DNA of 64,000 bases from CBDIBC01 sp965276635 (GTDB taxonomy: Bacteria > Actinomycetota > Acidimicrobiia > Acidimicrobiales > Palsa-688), in contig CBDIBC010000005.1 of NCBI GenBank assembly GCA_965276635.1, positions 1,364,001 to 1,428,000 of the forward strand, written 5' to 3'. Positions 51,590 through 60,572 of this stretch are shown here, in pieces (positions within the stretch are counted from its first letter, which is position 1; the number at the start of each line of letters is the position of its first letter). The notes under the pieces were generated by a model. It saw only the letters and a program-made list of their open reading frames with translations. It was not told where the DNA came from and did not search any database. The position numbers and the translations under genes are program-made.

Positions 51590-52498
51590 TCAGGATTCCT
51601 CCGAACTGTCTGATTCCTGGTCGTCGAGCTCCCCGGTTCCGACCGTCATGGCCCGGTACAGGCGTTCCAGGTCCTCGAGATCGGCGAACTCGATCACGAC
51701 CTTGCCCCGCTTGGTGCCGACGTCTACCTTGACCCGGGTGTCGAGGTGAGTGGCGAGCAGCTCTTCGAGCTCCAGGATGCCCGGTGGCCGCAGCTTGGTG
51801 GCCGTGGTGTGCGGGTTGGGTACGGCGCCGCCGAGATCGTTGCGGTCGCGCACCGCATCTTCGACGGCGCGCACGGAGAGCTGCTCGTCGGCGACACGGT
51901 GGGCCAGGGCTTCCTGGAAGGCGCGGTCTGGCGTGCCGAGGAGGGCGCGGGCGTGGCCGGCCGTGACCTGGCCGTCGGCCATCATCTTCTGGACCGACGG
52001 GGGCAGCTGGAACAGCCGGAGCGTGTTGGTGATGGTGGCGCGACTCTTGCCCACCCGGCTCGACAGCTGTTCGTGGGTGAGACCGAAGTCTTCGATCAGC
52101 TGCTGGTAGGCGGCGCCCTCCTCCATCGGGTTGAGATCTTGGCGGTGGAGGTTCTCCACCAGGGCCTGCTCCACCGAGGCGATGTCGGTGGCGTCGCGCA
52201 CGATGGCGGGTATCGACATCAGCTTGGCCCGCCGGGCGGCCCGCCACCGACGCTCCCCTGCGATCAGCTCGTAGCTGCCGTCGTCGAGACGCCGCACCAG
52301 GATGGGTTGCAGGACGCCGAGCTCCACGACCGAGGCCGTCAGCGCAGCCAGGGACTCCTCGTCGAAGTTGCGGCGGGGTTGGTGTGGGTTCGGCTGCACG
52401 TCCGTGATGGGGATGTCGATCAGCGCAGACTCTGTCTGCGTCGACACATCGTTGGGGATCAGGGCCCCGAGGCCCCTACCGAGCCCGCTTCGGCGCAT
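51590..52498 (-). CDS. parB: Chromosome-partitioning protein ParB
   Basis: 302 residues. N-terminal GLGRGLGALIP, CTPase/arginine-rich patch (LIAGERRWRAARRAKL; ENLHRQDLNPMEEGAAY), helix-turn-helix (LSSRVGKSRATITNTLRLFQ) for parS, and a C-terminal dimer domain. It loads on parS as a CTP clamp. The first 23 bp overlap the end of parA. Confidence 0.96.
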   Translation of the reverse strand: MRRSGLGRGLGALIPNDVSTQTESALIDIPITDVQPNPHQPRRNFDEESLAALTASVVELGVLQPILVRRLDDGSYELIAGERRWRAARRAKLMSIPAIVRDATDIASVEQALVENLHRQDLNPMEEGAAYQQLIEDFGLTHEQLSSRVGKSRATITNTLRLFQLPPSVQKMMADGQVTAGHARALLGTPDRAFQEALAHRVADEQLSVRAVEDAVRDRNDLGGAVPNPHTTATKLRPPGILELEELLATHLDTRVKVDVGTKRGKVVIEFADLEDLERLYRAMTVGTGELDDQESDSSEES

Positions 52499-54197
52499 TG
52501 CCGCTCACCTCCTTGGCCAGCTCGCGATAGGCGATGGCGCCACGCGAGGACGAATCGAACACGATGATGGGCTGGCCGAACGACGGCGCTTCGGACAATC
52601 GGACGGTGCGAGGCACGACGTTGCGGCACACCCGGTCCCCGAAGTGTTCGCGCACCTCGTCGACCACCTGTTGGGCCAGCCGGGTCCGAGCGTCGTACAT
52701 GGTGAGGATTATGGTCGTCAGCTCCAGCTTGCCGTTCAGGTTGGCCTGGACCAGGTTCACGTTCCGGAGCAGTTGGCTGAGACCCTCGAGCGCGTAGTAC
52801 TCGCACTGGATGGGGACGACGACCTCGCCGGCGGCGGCCAGTCCGTTGATGGTGAGCAGACCGAGCGATGGTGGGCAGTCGATGAGGATGAAGTCGAAGT
52901 CGTCCTGGATGGACTCCAACGCTCGACGCAGGCGCAGCTCCCGGCTGAACGCAGGGACCAGCTCGATCTCGGCGCCGGCCAGCTCGATGGTGGCCGGGAC
53001 CACGAAGAGGTTCCGCAGGGTGGTGGGCTCGATGACGTCCTCGATCGGCACGTCGTGGAGGATCACGTCGTAGATGGACGCATCCAGTCCCCTGGCGTTG
53101 ATGCCGAGGCCTGTGGTGGCGTTTCCCTGCGGGTCGAGGTCGACGACCAGGACTCGGTAGTCGAGCTCGGCCAGCCCGGCCCCGATGTTGATGGCGGTGG
53201 TGGTCTTGCCCACACCGCCCTTCTGGTTGGTGATGCCCAGGATCCGGGGCAGGGGCCGGTGGGAGCCCGGGTGGCGGCCGTCGCCGCCGGTTGCGCCGGG
53301 ATCGTCCGATGCCTCGGTCAGGTTGGTGGGTAGGTCGATCTCGGAGAGTGCCTGCCGGGTGGCGGACCAGGTGGCTGCCTCGCTCCCGCTGGCCGGGTCG
53401 GGTGGTGTGCGAAGGGGCTCGGCGGTGGGCGGTGCCCCGACCGACGCGGCGGCGGCCGGTGCGGCCGCGCCGGCCGGCGGCGCTGACTGGGCCGCCGGGA
53501 CGTCGTCGGGGTTTGGGCCGCCCGGTGCGGTCCACGGCCGGTCGGGGGCGATGGCCCCCGGGCCGGCTGGGGTGCCGTACGCACCCGGCTGATCAACCCC
53601 CCGGTCGGGCTGGTTGGCGTAGGCGTCGGCCGGGGTGGTGTATGCGCCGGTCGGGGTGAAGGAAACGTCGGGCGGTGAACCGGGCGGTTCCTCGTGTTGG
53701 TCCCAGGGCGGTTGGTGCTCGGCGGAGTGGGGAGGATCAACGCCTGTGGTCGGGCTGGCGACCGACGCCTGGTCGGGATCGAACGGCCGCTGGTTGTCCG
53801 CAGGTGGGATCCAGGCATCGTCGTGCCCATCGGTGGCGTCGCCGGACGATGTGGCGGCGACGGCCGTGGCCCAGTCGACGGCCAGGGACTCCTCAGATGC
53901 ATCGTTTCCGTCGGGAGCATGATGCGGGTGCGGGGGGAGCGGGGGCGGCGGCAACGGGCTCCCCCAGTCGTCACCCTGCAGATCATCGGCGGCCGCCTCG
54001 GAGGCGGGATCGTCGAGAGTCGGGTGGTCCACAGGGTCTACCGTGGCAGGTTGACTCTCTGGAGTGGGGGATGCCGGCGTGTCCCGGGGTGGCTGCGCCC
54101 GACCACGCCCCGTTGATCGTGCGTGCCGGGGCTGGTCGCTCCGTAGCCGCTGAAAGATGGAGGCGGCTCGGTCACGGCGCTGTTCGGAATCGCTCAC
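52476..54197 (-). CDS. parA: Chromosome-partitioning ATPase ParA with long N-terminal extension
   Basis: 573 residues. The C-terminal ~250 residues are a standard ParA: deviant Walker A NQKGGVGKTTTAINIGAGLA, DLDPQGNATTGLG, LIDCPPSLGLLTING and FDSSSRGAIAYRELA. The first ~315 residues are an extra, disordered Pro/Ala/Asp-rich region; ParA in Mycobacterium is ~350 residues in all. GTG 54197 follows GAGG and GGGAG motifs; ATG 54206 is an alternative. Two parS cores lie 61-152 bp upstream. Confidence 0.94.
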   Translation of the reverse strand: MSDSEQRRDRAASIFQRLRSDQPRHARSTGRGRAQPPRDTPASPTPESQPATVDPVDHPTLDDPASEAAADDLQGDDWGSPLPPPPLPPHPHHAPDGNDASEESLAVDWATAVAATSSGDATDGHDDAWIPPADNQRPFDPDQASVASPTTGVDPPHSAEHQPPWDQHEEPPGSPPDVSFTPTGAYTTPADAYANQPDRGVDQPGAYGTPAGPGAIAPDRPWTAPGGPNPDDVPAAQSAPPAGAAAPAAAASVGAPPTAEPLRTPPDPASGSEAATWSATRQALSEIDLPTNLTEASDDPGATGGDGRHPGSHRPLPRILGITNQKGGVGKTTTAINIGAGLAELDYRVLVVDLDPQGNATTGLGINARGLDASIYDVILHDVPIEDVIEPTTLRNLFVVPATIELAGAEIELVPAFSRELRLRRALESIQDDFDFILIDCPPSLGLLTINGLAAAGEVVVPIQCEYYALEGLSQLLRNVNLVQANLNGKLELTTIILTMYDARTRLAQQVVDEVREHFGDRVCRNVVPRTVRLSEAPSFGQPIIVFDSSSRGAIAYRELAKEVSGNAPKRAR

Positions 54198-54257
54198 GGC
54201 TCCCATCCTCGGCCCTCGGCGTACAGACTGCAAGGACCCTCCGCTCCTCCATCCGAA

Positions 54258-54271
54258 GTTTCACGTGAAAC
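54258..54271. promoter_or_regulatory. parS site 1
   Basis: GTTTCACGTGAAAC, a perfect match to the bacterial parS core, 61 bp upstream of parA. Confidence 0.95.
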
Positions 54272-54335
54272 GTGCTCGATCAGGGCCGGGCTCAGGCGCT
54301 GGCGGCGGGCCCGACCAGCCTCGCCGGGCTCTGAC

Positions 54336-54349
54336 GTTTCACGTGAAAC
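54336..54349. promoter_or_regulatory. parS site 2
   Basis: GTTTCACGTGAAAC, identical core, 78 bp from site 1. Confidence 0.95.
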
Positions 54350-54957
54350 CACCCGGTGCTGCTGCGAGTGAGGTGGGGCCGGCCGGCCGGCCGGGCTGGG
54401 TGGTGCCGGTGGTTGGACTACTCCCGCCGGGTCACTGGCCGGGTCGGTCGGGGGTCGCGGGCGGTGTAGGGGCATGTCCTGCACGGCGATGGCCAGGAAG
54501 GTAATGGGAGGAGATGTGACCGCGACCTCAATTTCAAGGCGTACGGCTGACCTGGGCCATTGGGGCAGCCACCGATCGCGGCCACGTAACGCCGGGTCGA
54601 GCGGTCCGAACGACATTCCGGTTGGCGCCGGGCTGGAAGCGGGCGGGTTCGACCCGCTTACGTCGGCAGCCCGTGTCCCGGCCCCGGCGGTGGCCAGCCC
54701 AGCGCCGAGCAGCCAGCGGCAGCCGGGGCGGTCCGACCCGGACCCCCCTTCTCGTTGCGGTCGAGGCCTCGCTTGCCTGGCTACCAGCCGTCGTCGACCG
54801 CTTCGGCGGGTCAATCGGCGGCCGCCACCGTTCTCCTAAGGAGAGGTGGGTGCGAAACAGGATGCGTGGTCCGCATTGGCCCAGATCGATCCGTCGGCCG
54901 CACCTCGACTGGGCGGTGGGTTGTGCCTGGATGCCGCCTGAGGTGCGCCCGATGCTG
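54350..54957. other. Gene-free spacer upstream of parS
   Basis: About 600 bp without a supported gene; short frames here are Arg/Pro/Ser-rich and not gene-like. The promoter of parAB is expected between parS and the parA start. Confidence 0.5.
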
Positions 54958-55393
54958 TCACGACCTTCGGTCAGGACCGAAGGTCTTCGTGACCAGTTGC
55001 GTGTCCGTGTATTCACGAACCTCCTGGATCTGGGCCATCTTGGAATCGAAAGATCCAGCAGTAGTTGTTGTCGTAGATTCGACCGTCTGGCATCGGATTG
55101 CGCCCCGAGTGTTCCACCACCACGAAGTCGCCGTCACCGTGAACGCACAGCACTTCGACGTTGGATGACGGACTCAGCGTGTCTGACGCTCCGCGGAACA
55201 GTGTCCCTCTCACGGCTCGCTTGCCGTGGATGGTCCGGGACCACTAGCGGACCCCCATCCAGCGCCAGGTCACATCATCGGCCATCGCGTCGAACAGCGG
55301 CCGGACTCGTCTCTGCGCCATAGCACCCATGACGTCTCGCGCCCATTTCTTGTGATCCAATGGTTTGTGCCGGCGTTCGGGAGGTTCTTCCAT
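54958..55393 (-). pseudogene. SnoaL-like (NTF2-fold) protein, decayed
   Basis: Reading from ATG 55393: KKWARDVMGAMAQRRVRPLF and DAMADDVTWRWMGVR, then an in-frame TAG at ~55247, then WSRTIHGKRAVRGTLF, VVEHSGRN, GRIYDNNYCWIFRFQDG; a +1 shift at ~55047 restores AQIQEVREYTDTQLVTKTFG. Order and motifs match SnoaL-like proteins. One stop and one frameshift make it a pseudogene. Confidence 0.75.
54962..54985 (-). terminator. Hairpin at the 3' end of the SnoaL pseudogene
   Basis: GACCTTCGGTC and GACCGAAGGTC form a perfect 11-bp inverted repeat with a 2-base loop. Confidence 0.5.
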
Positions 55394-55673
55394 CGGCTGG
55401 TTCTTGGCTCAAGGCCGGTAGACCACCGATCTGCGTCGAAGTCATCGGTCAGATGAAGCCGCCCAGAAACGCCCGCACGAAACGTTGCCTCCAGTGGAAC
55501 GTCAGCACCCGATCGACGGCTATACGCTCGACCTCCTTGTCCCGAGTAGTCACTATGAGTGACGAGTTGTCCGCCACTGGGGACGCCGATGGCCGCTGTC
55601 GGCGAGACCCCGGTGGCCCGTCAACACCTCCCGGATACCGTCCCCTCCATCCGTTCGGCGATCGGTCCCCAAC

Positions 55674-55691
55674 GCGCTCCCGCGGGAGCGC
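55674..55691. repeat. 18-bp palindrome, copy 1
   Basis: GCGCTCCCGCGGGAGCGC, perfect self-complementary palindrome; the identical sequence recurs at 56113. Confidence 0.9.
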
Positions 55692-56112
55692 CACGGTCGG
55701 GTCTTTAGGAGAGGATCTCGTCGCAGGCGGAGGTCCGGCGGGCGGGGGGGCAACTGGAGGTGGTTCGTTGTGCTCGATTCCCGGGATGCCCAGGGCAGTG
55801 GGAGTGGATCCTGGGCTGGCGCTGACCTCCTCACCCGCTGATTGCGTGAACCACAACATGCCCGACTTGCGACCGGACGAACCATAGACCGTGCTCGACC
55901 GGAGATTCTCGGGGCCCGGCGCGAGACCCTATGGCCAGGCCGGGCGGATGGCGAAAATGTTTGTGAAGGGGCAACCGGGGTGGCGATCGGTTCTCGGGGC
56001 ACAAGTCTCCCAGTGGCCGACCGCCGCCTCTGTGGGAGTGGTCACTGCCTGCGAGACGAGCGAGGTCGTCCGGGGTAGGACCGTTGCTCCATCTGGAGGG
56101 GCAGGAGTCATC

Positions 56113-56130
56113 GCGCTCCCGCGGGAGCGC
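56113..56130. repeat. 18-bp palindrome, copy 2
   Basis: GCGCTCCCGCGGGAGCGC, identical to copy 1, 439 bp apart; flanks are unrelated. Confidence 0.9.
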
Positions 56131-56382
56131 TATCCGTGCGTCACCCGCGGGCGCCAGGGGCCATCGGCGGTAGCGGCCGGGTGGCCCGCATTCGCAACTC
56201 CTCGGCCAGCCGCCAGCAGTCGAGCAGGCCAGCGGGGTGGGATGTGCCGTCTCTCGGGAATCGCAGTTGCCGCAGTGCCTCGAACGGGTCGGCTCGCCGG
56301 GTCTGCTGTCCGCTCCGAAGTTGTCGGCGGCCAGCGAGAACTCCCTCGCTGGCGGCCACGGCAGCCCATCACGTGGCGACCG

Positions 56383-56588
56383 TCAGCCGACCGGGTTGGC
56401 CATGGCGCTGGCGAAGAGAATCGTGCCGGTCGTCGTGTCGCGGATGAGGAACAGGAAGGGGTGGTCGAAGGTGATCGTCGGGACCTTCGGAACCTCTGCT
56501 GAAACGATCATCCCCGAGATCCCGGTGACTGCGGCGGTCTCGGTGCCTTTCTCGGCCACTTGCAGGTAGGTGCGCTGCACCTTGTCAG
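56383..56588 (-). pseudogene. Serpin, C-terminal fragment
   Basis: TYLQVAEKGTETAAVTG is the serpin hinge and reactive-centre region; FDHPFLFLIRDTTTGTILFA is the C-terminal serpin signature. It is the 3' part of the serpin gene whose 5' part lies beyond the IS21 element (59507-60572). About 90 residues of the middle are missing. Confidence 0.85.
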
Positions 56589-56639
56589 CGTTCAAGTATT
56601 TCCCTAGCTGAGGGCTTGGTCGTTCAAGTATTTCCCTAG
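56589..56639. repeat. Duplicated left end of the IS21 element
   Basis: CGTTCAAGTATTTCCCTAG occurs at 56589-56607 and again at 56621-56639. IS21 relatives often carry multiple end repeats bound by the transposase. Confidence 0.85.
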
Positions 56640-56769
56640 GCGGTCGTTCACGGAATTCCCTGGTCCCGGGTCGGGACGAGGGTCCACCCGTCGGGCTCTT
56701 TGCACGTGTAGCACCTCACTCGCCACCGAGACGAGCGAGGACATCCACTTGGCAAGGAGAAGCTTCGAA

Positions 56770-58326
56770 GTGATCGATGTTGTTGAGATCCTGCAGCACT
56801 GGCATGCTGGCCGGCCGAAGTCGGTGGTGGCGTCGAGTGTCGGCGTCGACCCCAAGACTGTCCGCAAGTACATCGCCCCCGCGGAGGCGGCGGGCATGGC
56901 GCCCGGCGGTCCGCCGCTGGGCCGGGCGGAGTGGGCCGGCCTGGTGCGGGGCTGGTTCCCTGAGCTGGTCGACGCCCGGGCCCGGAGCCTGACGTTCTCG
57001 GTGATCGACGCCCATCGGGCGACGATCGGCGAGATGTTGAAGTCGAACACGGTGGCCACGGTCCATCAGCGCTTGCGTGACGAGTCGGGTCTGGAGGTGT
57101 CGGCCACGAGCTTCCGCCGCTACGTGTGGTCGGAGTTCCCCGAGACTGTGGACCCGGGGAAGGTGACGGTGTTGCGCCCGGAGGTCCCTGCTGGTGAGGA
57201 GGGCCAGGTGGACTACGGGTTCTTGGGGTCGTGGGCCGACCCGGCCACCGGCCGGGCGAGACGGGTCTGGGCGTTCGTGATGGTCCTGGCGTGCTCGAGG
57301 CACATGTTCGTGCGGCCCGTGGTGCGCATGGACCAGCTCGGCTGGGTGATCGCGCACGTGGAGGCGTTCGCGTTCTTCGGTGGGGTGCCTCGGCGTCTGG
57401 TGAGCGACAACTTGAAGACCGGGGTGATCAAACCTGACTTGTATGACCCGAAGTTGAACCGGGCGTATGCGGAGATGGCCGAGCATTATGGCGTGCTGCT
57501 GGACCCGGCGAGGGCGTTGAAGCCGAAGGACAAGCCCCGCGTGGAGCGACAGATGCCCTATGTGCGGGACTCGATGTGGCGGGGCCGGACGTGGGCGGGG
57601 GTGGGTGACATGCAGTCGGGGGCGCTCAAGTGGTGCTCGCAGGTCGCCGGGACCCGATCGCACCGGTCGCTGGAGGGGGCGTCGCCGGTGTCGGTGTTCG
57701 AGGCGGTCGAGGCCCCTGCGCTGATCGGGCTGCCCGTCGAGCGCTTCGAGCTGGCCACCTGGTCGTCACCGAAGGTCGGCCCGGACTGCCACATCAAGGT
57801 CGGCAAGGCCCTCTACTCGGTGCCGTGGCGCCACGTCGGCGCCAGGGTCGACGCCCGAGAGACCGACCGGGTCGTGGAGGTCTTTGTCGGCACCGGCCTG
57901 GTCAAGACCCACGCCCGGGCCGAGCGGGGCAAGCAGACCGACTGGGACGACTACCCGCCGGAGAAGGTGGCGTTCTTCATGCGCACCCCGGTGTGGTGCC
58001 GCAAGAGGGCGGCCGAGCTCGGCGCCAACGTCGAGGCGGTCGTGGTCGAGCTCCTCGCGGATGGCGTCTTGCATCACCTGCGCGCCGCGCAGGGGATCAT
58101 CGGCCTCGCCGACCGTCACGGCCCCGCCCGCCTCGACGCCGCGTGCGCCCGGGCGGTCACCGTCGGCGACCCGACGTATCGGACGATCAAGGGGATCCTC
58201 GCGGCGCGCAGCGAGGGCGACGGCGACGAGGCGACTGCCGCGCCGACCGCTCCCGCTCACCTGCACGGACCGCTGTCGCTGTTCGACGGCCTCACCGGCC
58301 CCGCAGTCGAGGAGGTGGCCGGATGA
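56770..58326 (+). CDS. istA: IS21 transposase IstA
   Basis: 518 residues. N-terminal helix-turn-helix (VVASSVGVDPKTVRKYI), DDE integrase core with VDYGFL, RLVSDNLKTGV and a downstream Glu (KPRVERQMPY), and a C-terminal domain. GTG 56770 follows AAGGAG by 10 nt; TTG 56749 is an alternative. Frame intact, so it may be active. Coupled to istB by ATGA. Confidence 0.93.
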   Translation: MIDVVEILQHWHAGRPKSVVASSVGVDPKTVRKYIAPAEAAGMAPGGPPLGRAEWAGLVRGWFPELVDARARSLTFSVIDAHRATIGEMLKSNTVATVHQRLRDESGLEVSATSFRRYVWSEFPETVDPGKVTVLRPEVPAGEEGQVDYGFLGSWADPATGRARRVWAFVMVLACSRHMFVRPVVRMDQLGWVIAHVEAFAFFGGVPRRLVSDNLKTGVIKPDLYDPKLNRAYAEMAEHYGVLLDPARALKPKDKPRVERQMPYVRDSMWRGRTWAGVGDMQSGALKWCSQVAGTRSHRSLEGASPVSVFEAVEAPALIGLPVERFELATWSSPKVGPDCHIKVGKALYSVPWRHVGARVDARETDRVVEVFVGTGLVKTHARAERGKQTDWDDYPPEKVAFFMRTPVWCRKRAAELGANVEAVVVELLADGVLHHLRAAQGIIGLADRHGPARLDAACARAVTVGDPTYRTIKGILAARSEGDGDEATAAPTAPAHLHGPLSLFDGLTGPAVEEVAG

Positions 58327-59093
58327 CCCGCACCCATCAGCTGGAGGCGTCGCTTCGAACCCTTCGCCTCTCGGGGATGCTCGACACCCTCGACGTCCGC
58401 CTCGCCCAGGCTCGTGCCGGTGAGCTCGGCCACCTCGAGTTCCTCTCGATGCTTTGCGGCGACGAGATCACCCGCCGCGACGTCACCGCCTTGGACCGCC
58501 GCGTGAAAGCCGCCCGCTTCGAGACGACCGCCAACCTCGAAGAGTTCGACTTCACCTACAACCCTGCCACGCCCGCAGCCGCCATCCGTGACCTGGCCAC
58601 CTTGCGCTTCGTGGAGGCCGGAGAGTCAGTGATCCTGCACGGACCGGTCGGTGTCGGCAAGACCATGATCGCCCAGGCCCTCGGACACGCCGCCTGCCGG
58701 CGGGGCCACACCGTGGCGTTCACCAAGACATCCCGCCTCCTCGCCGATCTCGCCGGCGGCCACGCCGATCGGACCTGGGCGACCCGGCTGCGGCGCTGGG
58801 CCCGACCCGACGTGGTCATCCTCGATGACTTCGCCATGCGCGACTTCACCGCCGCCCAGGCCGACGACCTCTACGAAGTGGTCACCGAAAGAGCTGGGCG
58901 CTGTTTGATCGTCACCGCGAACAGGGCCGCCACAGACTGGTACTCGCTGTTCCCCAACCCAGTCGTCGCCGAGTCGATCCTCGACCGGCTGGTCAACGGC
59001 GCCCACCACCTGGCCATGGAAGGCCGAAGCTACCGGCCCAACAAGCGGCCAGGCAGGACCGTCGCTCCCGCCGACGGCGACACCGGCCGATGA
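58323..59093 (+). CDS. istB: IS21 helper ATPase IstB
   Basis: 256 residues, DnaC-like AAA+. Walker A (HGPVGVGKTMIAQALG), Walker B (VVILDDFAMRDFTAAQADDL) and sensor TANRAATDWYSLF are intact. It selects the target for IstA. Overlaps istA (ATGA) and the next gene (ATGA). Confidence 0.93.
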   Translation: MTRTHQLEASLRTLRLSGMLDTLDVRLAQARAGELGHLEFLSMLCGDEITRRDVTALDRRVKAARFETTANLEEFDFTYNPATPAAAIRDLATLRFVEAGESVILHGPVGVGKTMIAQALGHAACRRGHTVAFTKTSRLLADLAGGHADRTWATRLRRWARPDVVILDDFAMRDFTAAQADDLYEVVTERAGRCLIVTANRAATDWYSLFPNPVVAESILDRLVNGAHHLAMEGRSYRPNKRPGRTVAPADGDTGR

Positions 59094-59479
59094 ACCCCCG
59101 GCGGGCCGCCTCACCCGGCCAGGCCTGTGCTTGGCCCGACTGCACCAACCCGGTGATCCGACCCCGACAGCGAGGACGGCCGCCGATCTACTGCTCGCCG
59201 GAGTGCAGGGCCCGAGCGAAACGCCGCCCCGCCACTGCGCCCGTCCTCGTCGAGGTCGACCACGGCCCGCGCTCACCGCCCAAGGACGACCGGCCGGACG
59301 AGTCTGGCAAGTCCGCATCAGCCGCGGCCCCCAAGCAGCGATCGTCGCTACCGGCCTCGGACGCACCACCGCCGACAACCTCGCCGCCCAGATCAGCGCC
59401 GTCCTCCGCCCGCGATCCACCACCGAAGGAGCCGCCATCAACTAGAACAGCAGTCGGAGCCCGATGGGGAATTCCGTGA
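59090..59479 (+). CDS. IS21 accessory zinc-finger protein, probably frameshifted
   Basis: Starts within the istB stop (ATGA). The first ~60 residues contain CAWPDC and YCSPECRARAKRR, a C-x4-C/C-x3-C zinc knuckle. After ~59265 the sensible sequence continues in another frame (GRVWQVRISRGPQAAIVATG, LGRTTADNLAAQISAVL, stop at ~59445), while this frame becomes Pro/Ser-rich. So the intact protein was probably ~115 residues and is now shifted. Function unknown. Confidence 0.6.
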   Translation: MNPRRAASPGQACAWPDCTNPVIRPRQRGRPPIYCSPECRARAKRRPATAPVLVEVDHGPRSPPKDDRPDESGKSASAAAPKQRSSLPASDAPPPTTSPPRSAPSSARDPPPKEPPSTRTAVGARWGIP

Positions 59480-59506
59480 ACGGCCGACTAGGGAATAACG
59501 CGAACG

Positions 59507-60572
59507 TCGACACACCTAGCTTCGGGGCGGTGAGGGAGCCACGCAGCTGCGCGATGGAGGCGCCTTTCGGCATGATCACGTCGGCTTCGTAGTGGCCGCC
59601 GGTGGAAGGCCCGGACCAGCTCGTAGCCTGGTGTGATGGCGGCCTGGTCTGACTGGCCGGTCATGAAGGTCACGGTGGACGCCCCGCCGGTGGCCGGCTG
59701 AAACGGTCCGAGCGCCGACTTGGTCGGTCGAAGGGCGTCTGCCAAGCGGCGTTGAAGTGCACCGCGTTGGCCAGCACCAGCACAGTCGTGTGGTCAAGTT
59801 GCCCGGGCCCGAACAGTCGGGTGATCTTGCGGTTCGTGCGCTGCGCCACCCAGCCGTTGATCGCCGCTTCCGCCTGGGCCAGGTCATTGGCGAAGTCCGT
59901 CTGCCAGACACCGGCACCGAGGTAGGAGCCGAGGTCGGCCATGAACGTCGGTTGCATCGGCAGGCCCTTCTGCCGCCACAGGCTATCGGCCGACTGCAGC
60001 GTGACGCCGTCGGCGGCGCTCTGACCTTTGAGGGCGGCGAGCAGCCCCGCCCACCCTTGGTCCTGCCCGACGGCGTCGAGCGAGGTCGTGCCCAGGATGG
60101 AAGCAGTGACCTGTTGAGTGGCGCCACGGGCGCCGTTCTCCAGCATGGCCAGCGTCTCGGCCAAGCTGGACGGCGAGACGGGTCGTGTTGGCGTCCGGGT
60201 CGGTGTTGGCCAGCCGGGGCAGGAGCCGGAGCCCGAAGCCCCGCTCGGCCGACGCCACCGACGCCACCGACGCGGCGTTGACGGGCCCGCTCGACGGGGC
60301 CACGTTCGACACCAGCTGCAGAGCCGGCCCCGTGGCGGAGCCGCCGGCTACTGTGATCTTCGGTCTGGCTGGCGAGCCGGACCCGCTGACGGTCACGGCT
60401 ACCAGCGCAGCGACAGCGATGGCGGCCACAGCGGCGAACCCGCTGCTAATCCGGCGGCGCCGGCGGCGAGATCCGGCCCGTCGGGCCAGGTCCGCTGGGT
60501 CGGCCCACGACCCTGGGGCGATGGCTCGGCGAGGGACCTCAGCGCCTCGTCCACTTGTTGCTCGTTGGTCAT
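59507..60572 (-). pseudogene. Membrane-anchored serpin, N-terminal part, frameshifted
   Basis: ATG 60572 overlaps the sigma-factor stop (TGATG). A short cytoplasmic part (MTNEQQVDEALRSLAEPS; DPADLARRAGSRRRRRRISS) precedes a membrane helix (GFAAVAAIAVAALVAVTVSG) and then a serpin: VSPSSLAETLAMLENGARG, VLANAVHFNAAWQTPF, GGHYEADVIMPKGAS. Shifts occur near 60510, 60180, ~59700 and ~59600, and the IS21 element ends the homology at 59506. The C-terminal piece is at 56383-56588. Confidence 0.82.

Larger units (their letters stand above)
55394..56140. other. Gene-free decayed tract
   Basis: About 750 bp with no gene I can support. It carries two identical 18-bp palindromes at 55674 and 56113. A minus-strand frame ending MLWFTQSAGEEV... 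is low-complexity and unconvincing. Confidence 0.5.
56589..59506 (+). mobile_element. IS21-family insertion sequence
   Basis: istA, istB and a third small gene bounded by imperfect inverted repeats: left 56621-56660 and right 59506-59467 match at 34 of 40 positions, with CGTTCACGGAATTCCC shared at their inner ends. The outer 19 bp of the left end is also present as a second direct copy at 56589-56607, so the outer boundary may be 56589 or 56621. It sits inside a serpin gene. No target duplication is visible, and serpin sequence is missing, so a deletion accompanied or followed insertion. Confidence 0.88.

Noticed and set aside
54645..54670. GCGGGTTCGACCCGC resembles a tRNA T-arm
   Set aside because: No acceptor stem, anticodon arm or D-arm can be placed around it.
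56141..56359. Minus-strand frame with DPFEALRQLRFPRDGTSHPA
   Set aside because: Codon use is plausible and it might be a fragment, but no family, start signal or neighbours support it.
55891..56502. Plus-strand frame of ~200 residues
   Set aside because: Composition is not gene-like, it has no homology I recognise and it overlaps the serpin fragment on the other strand.
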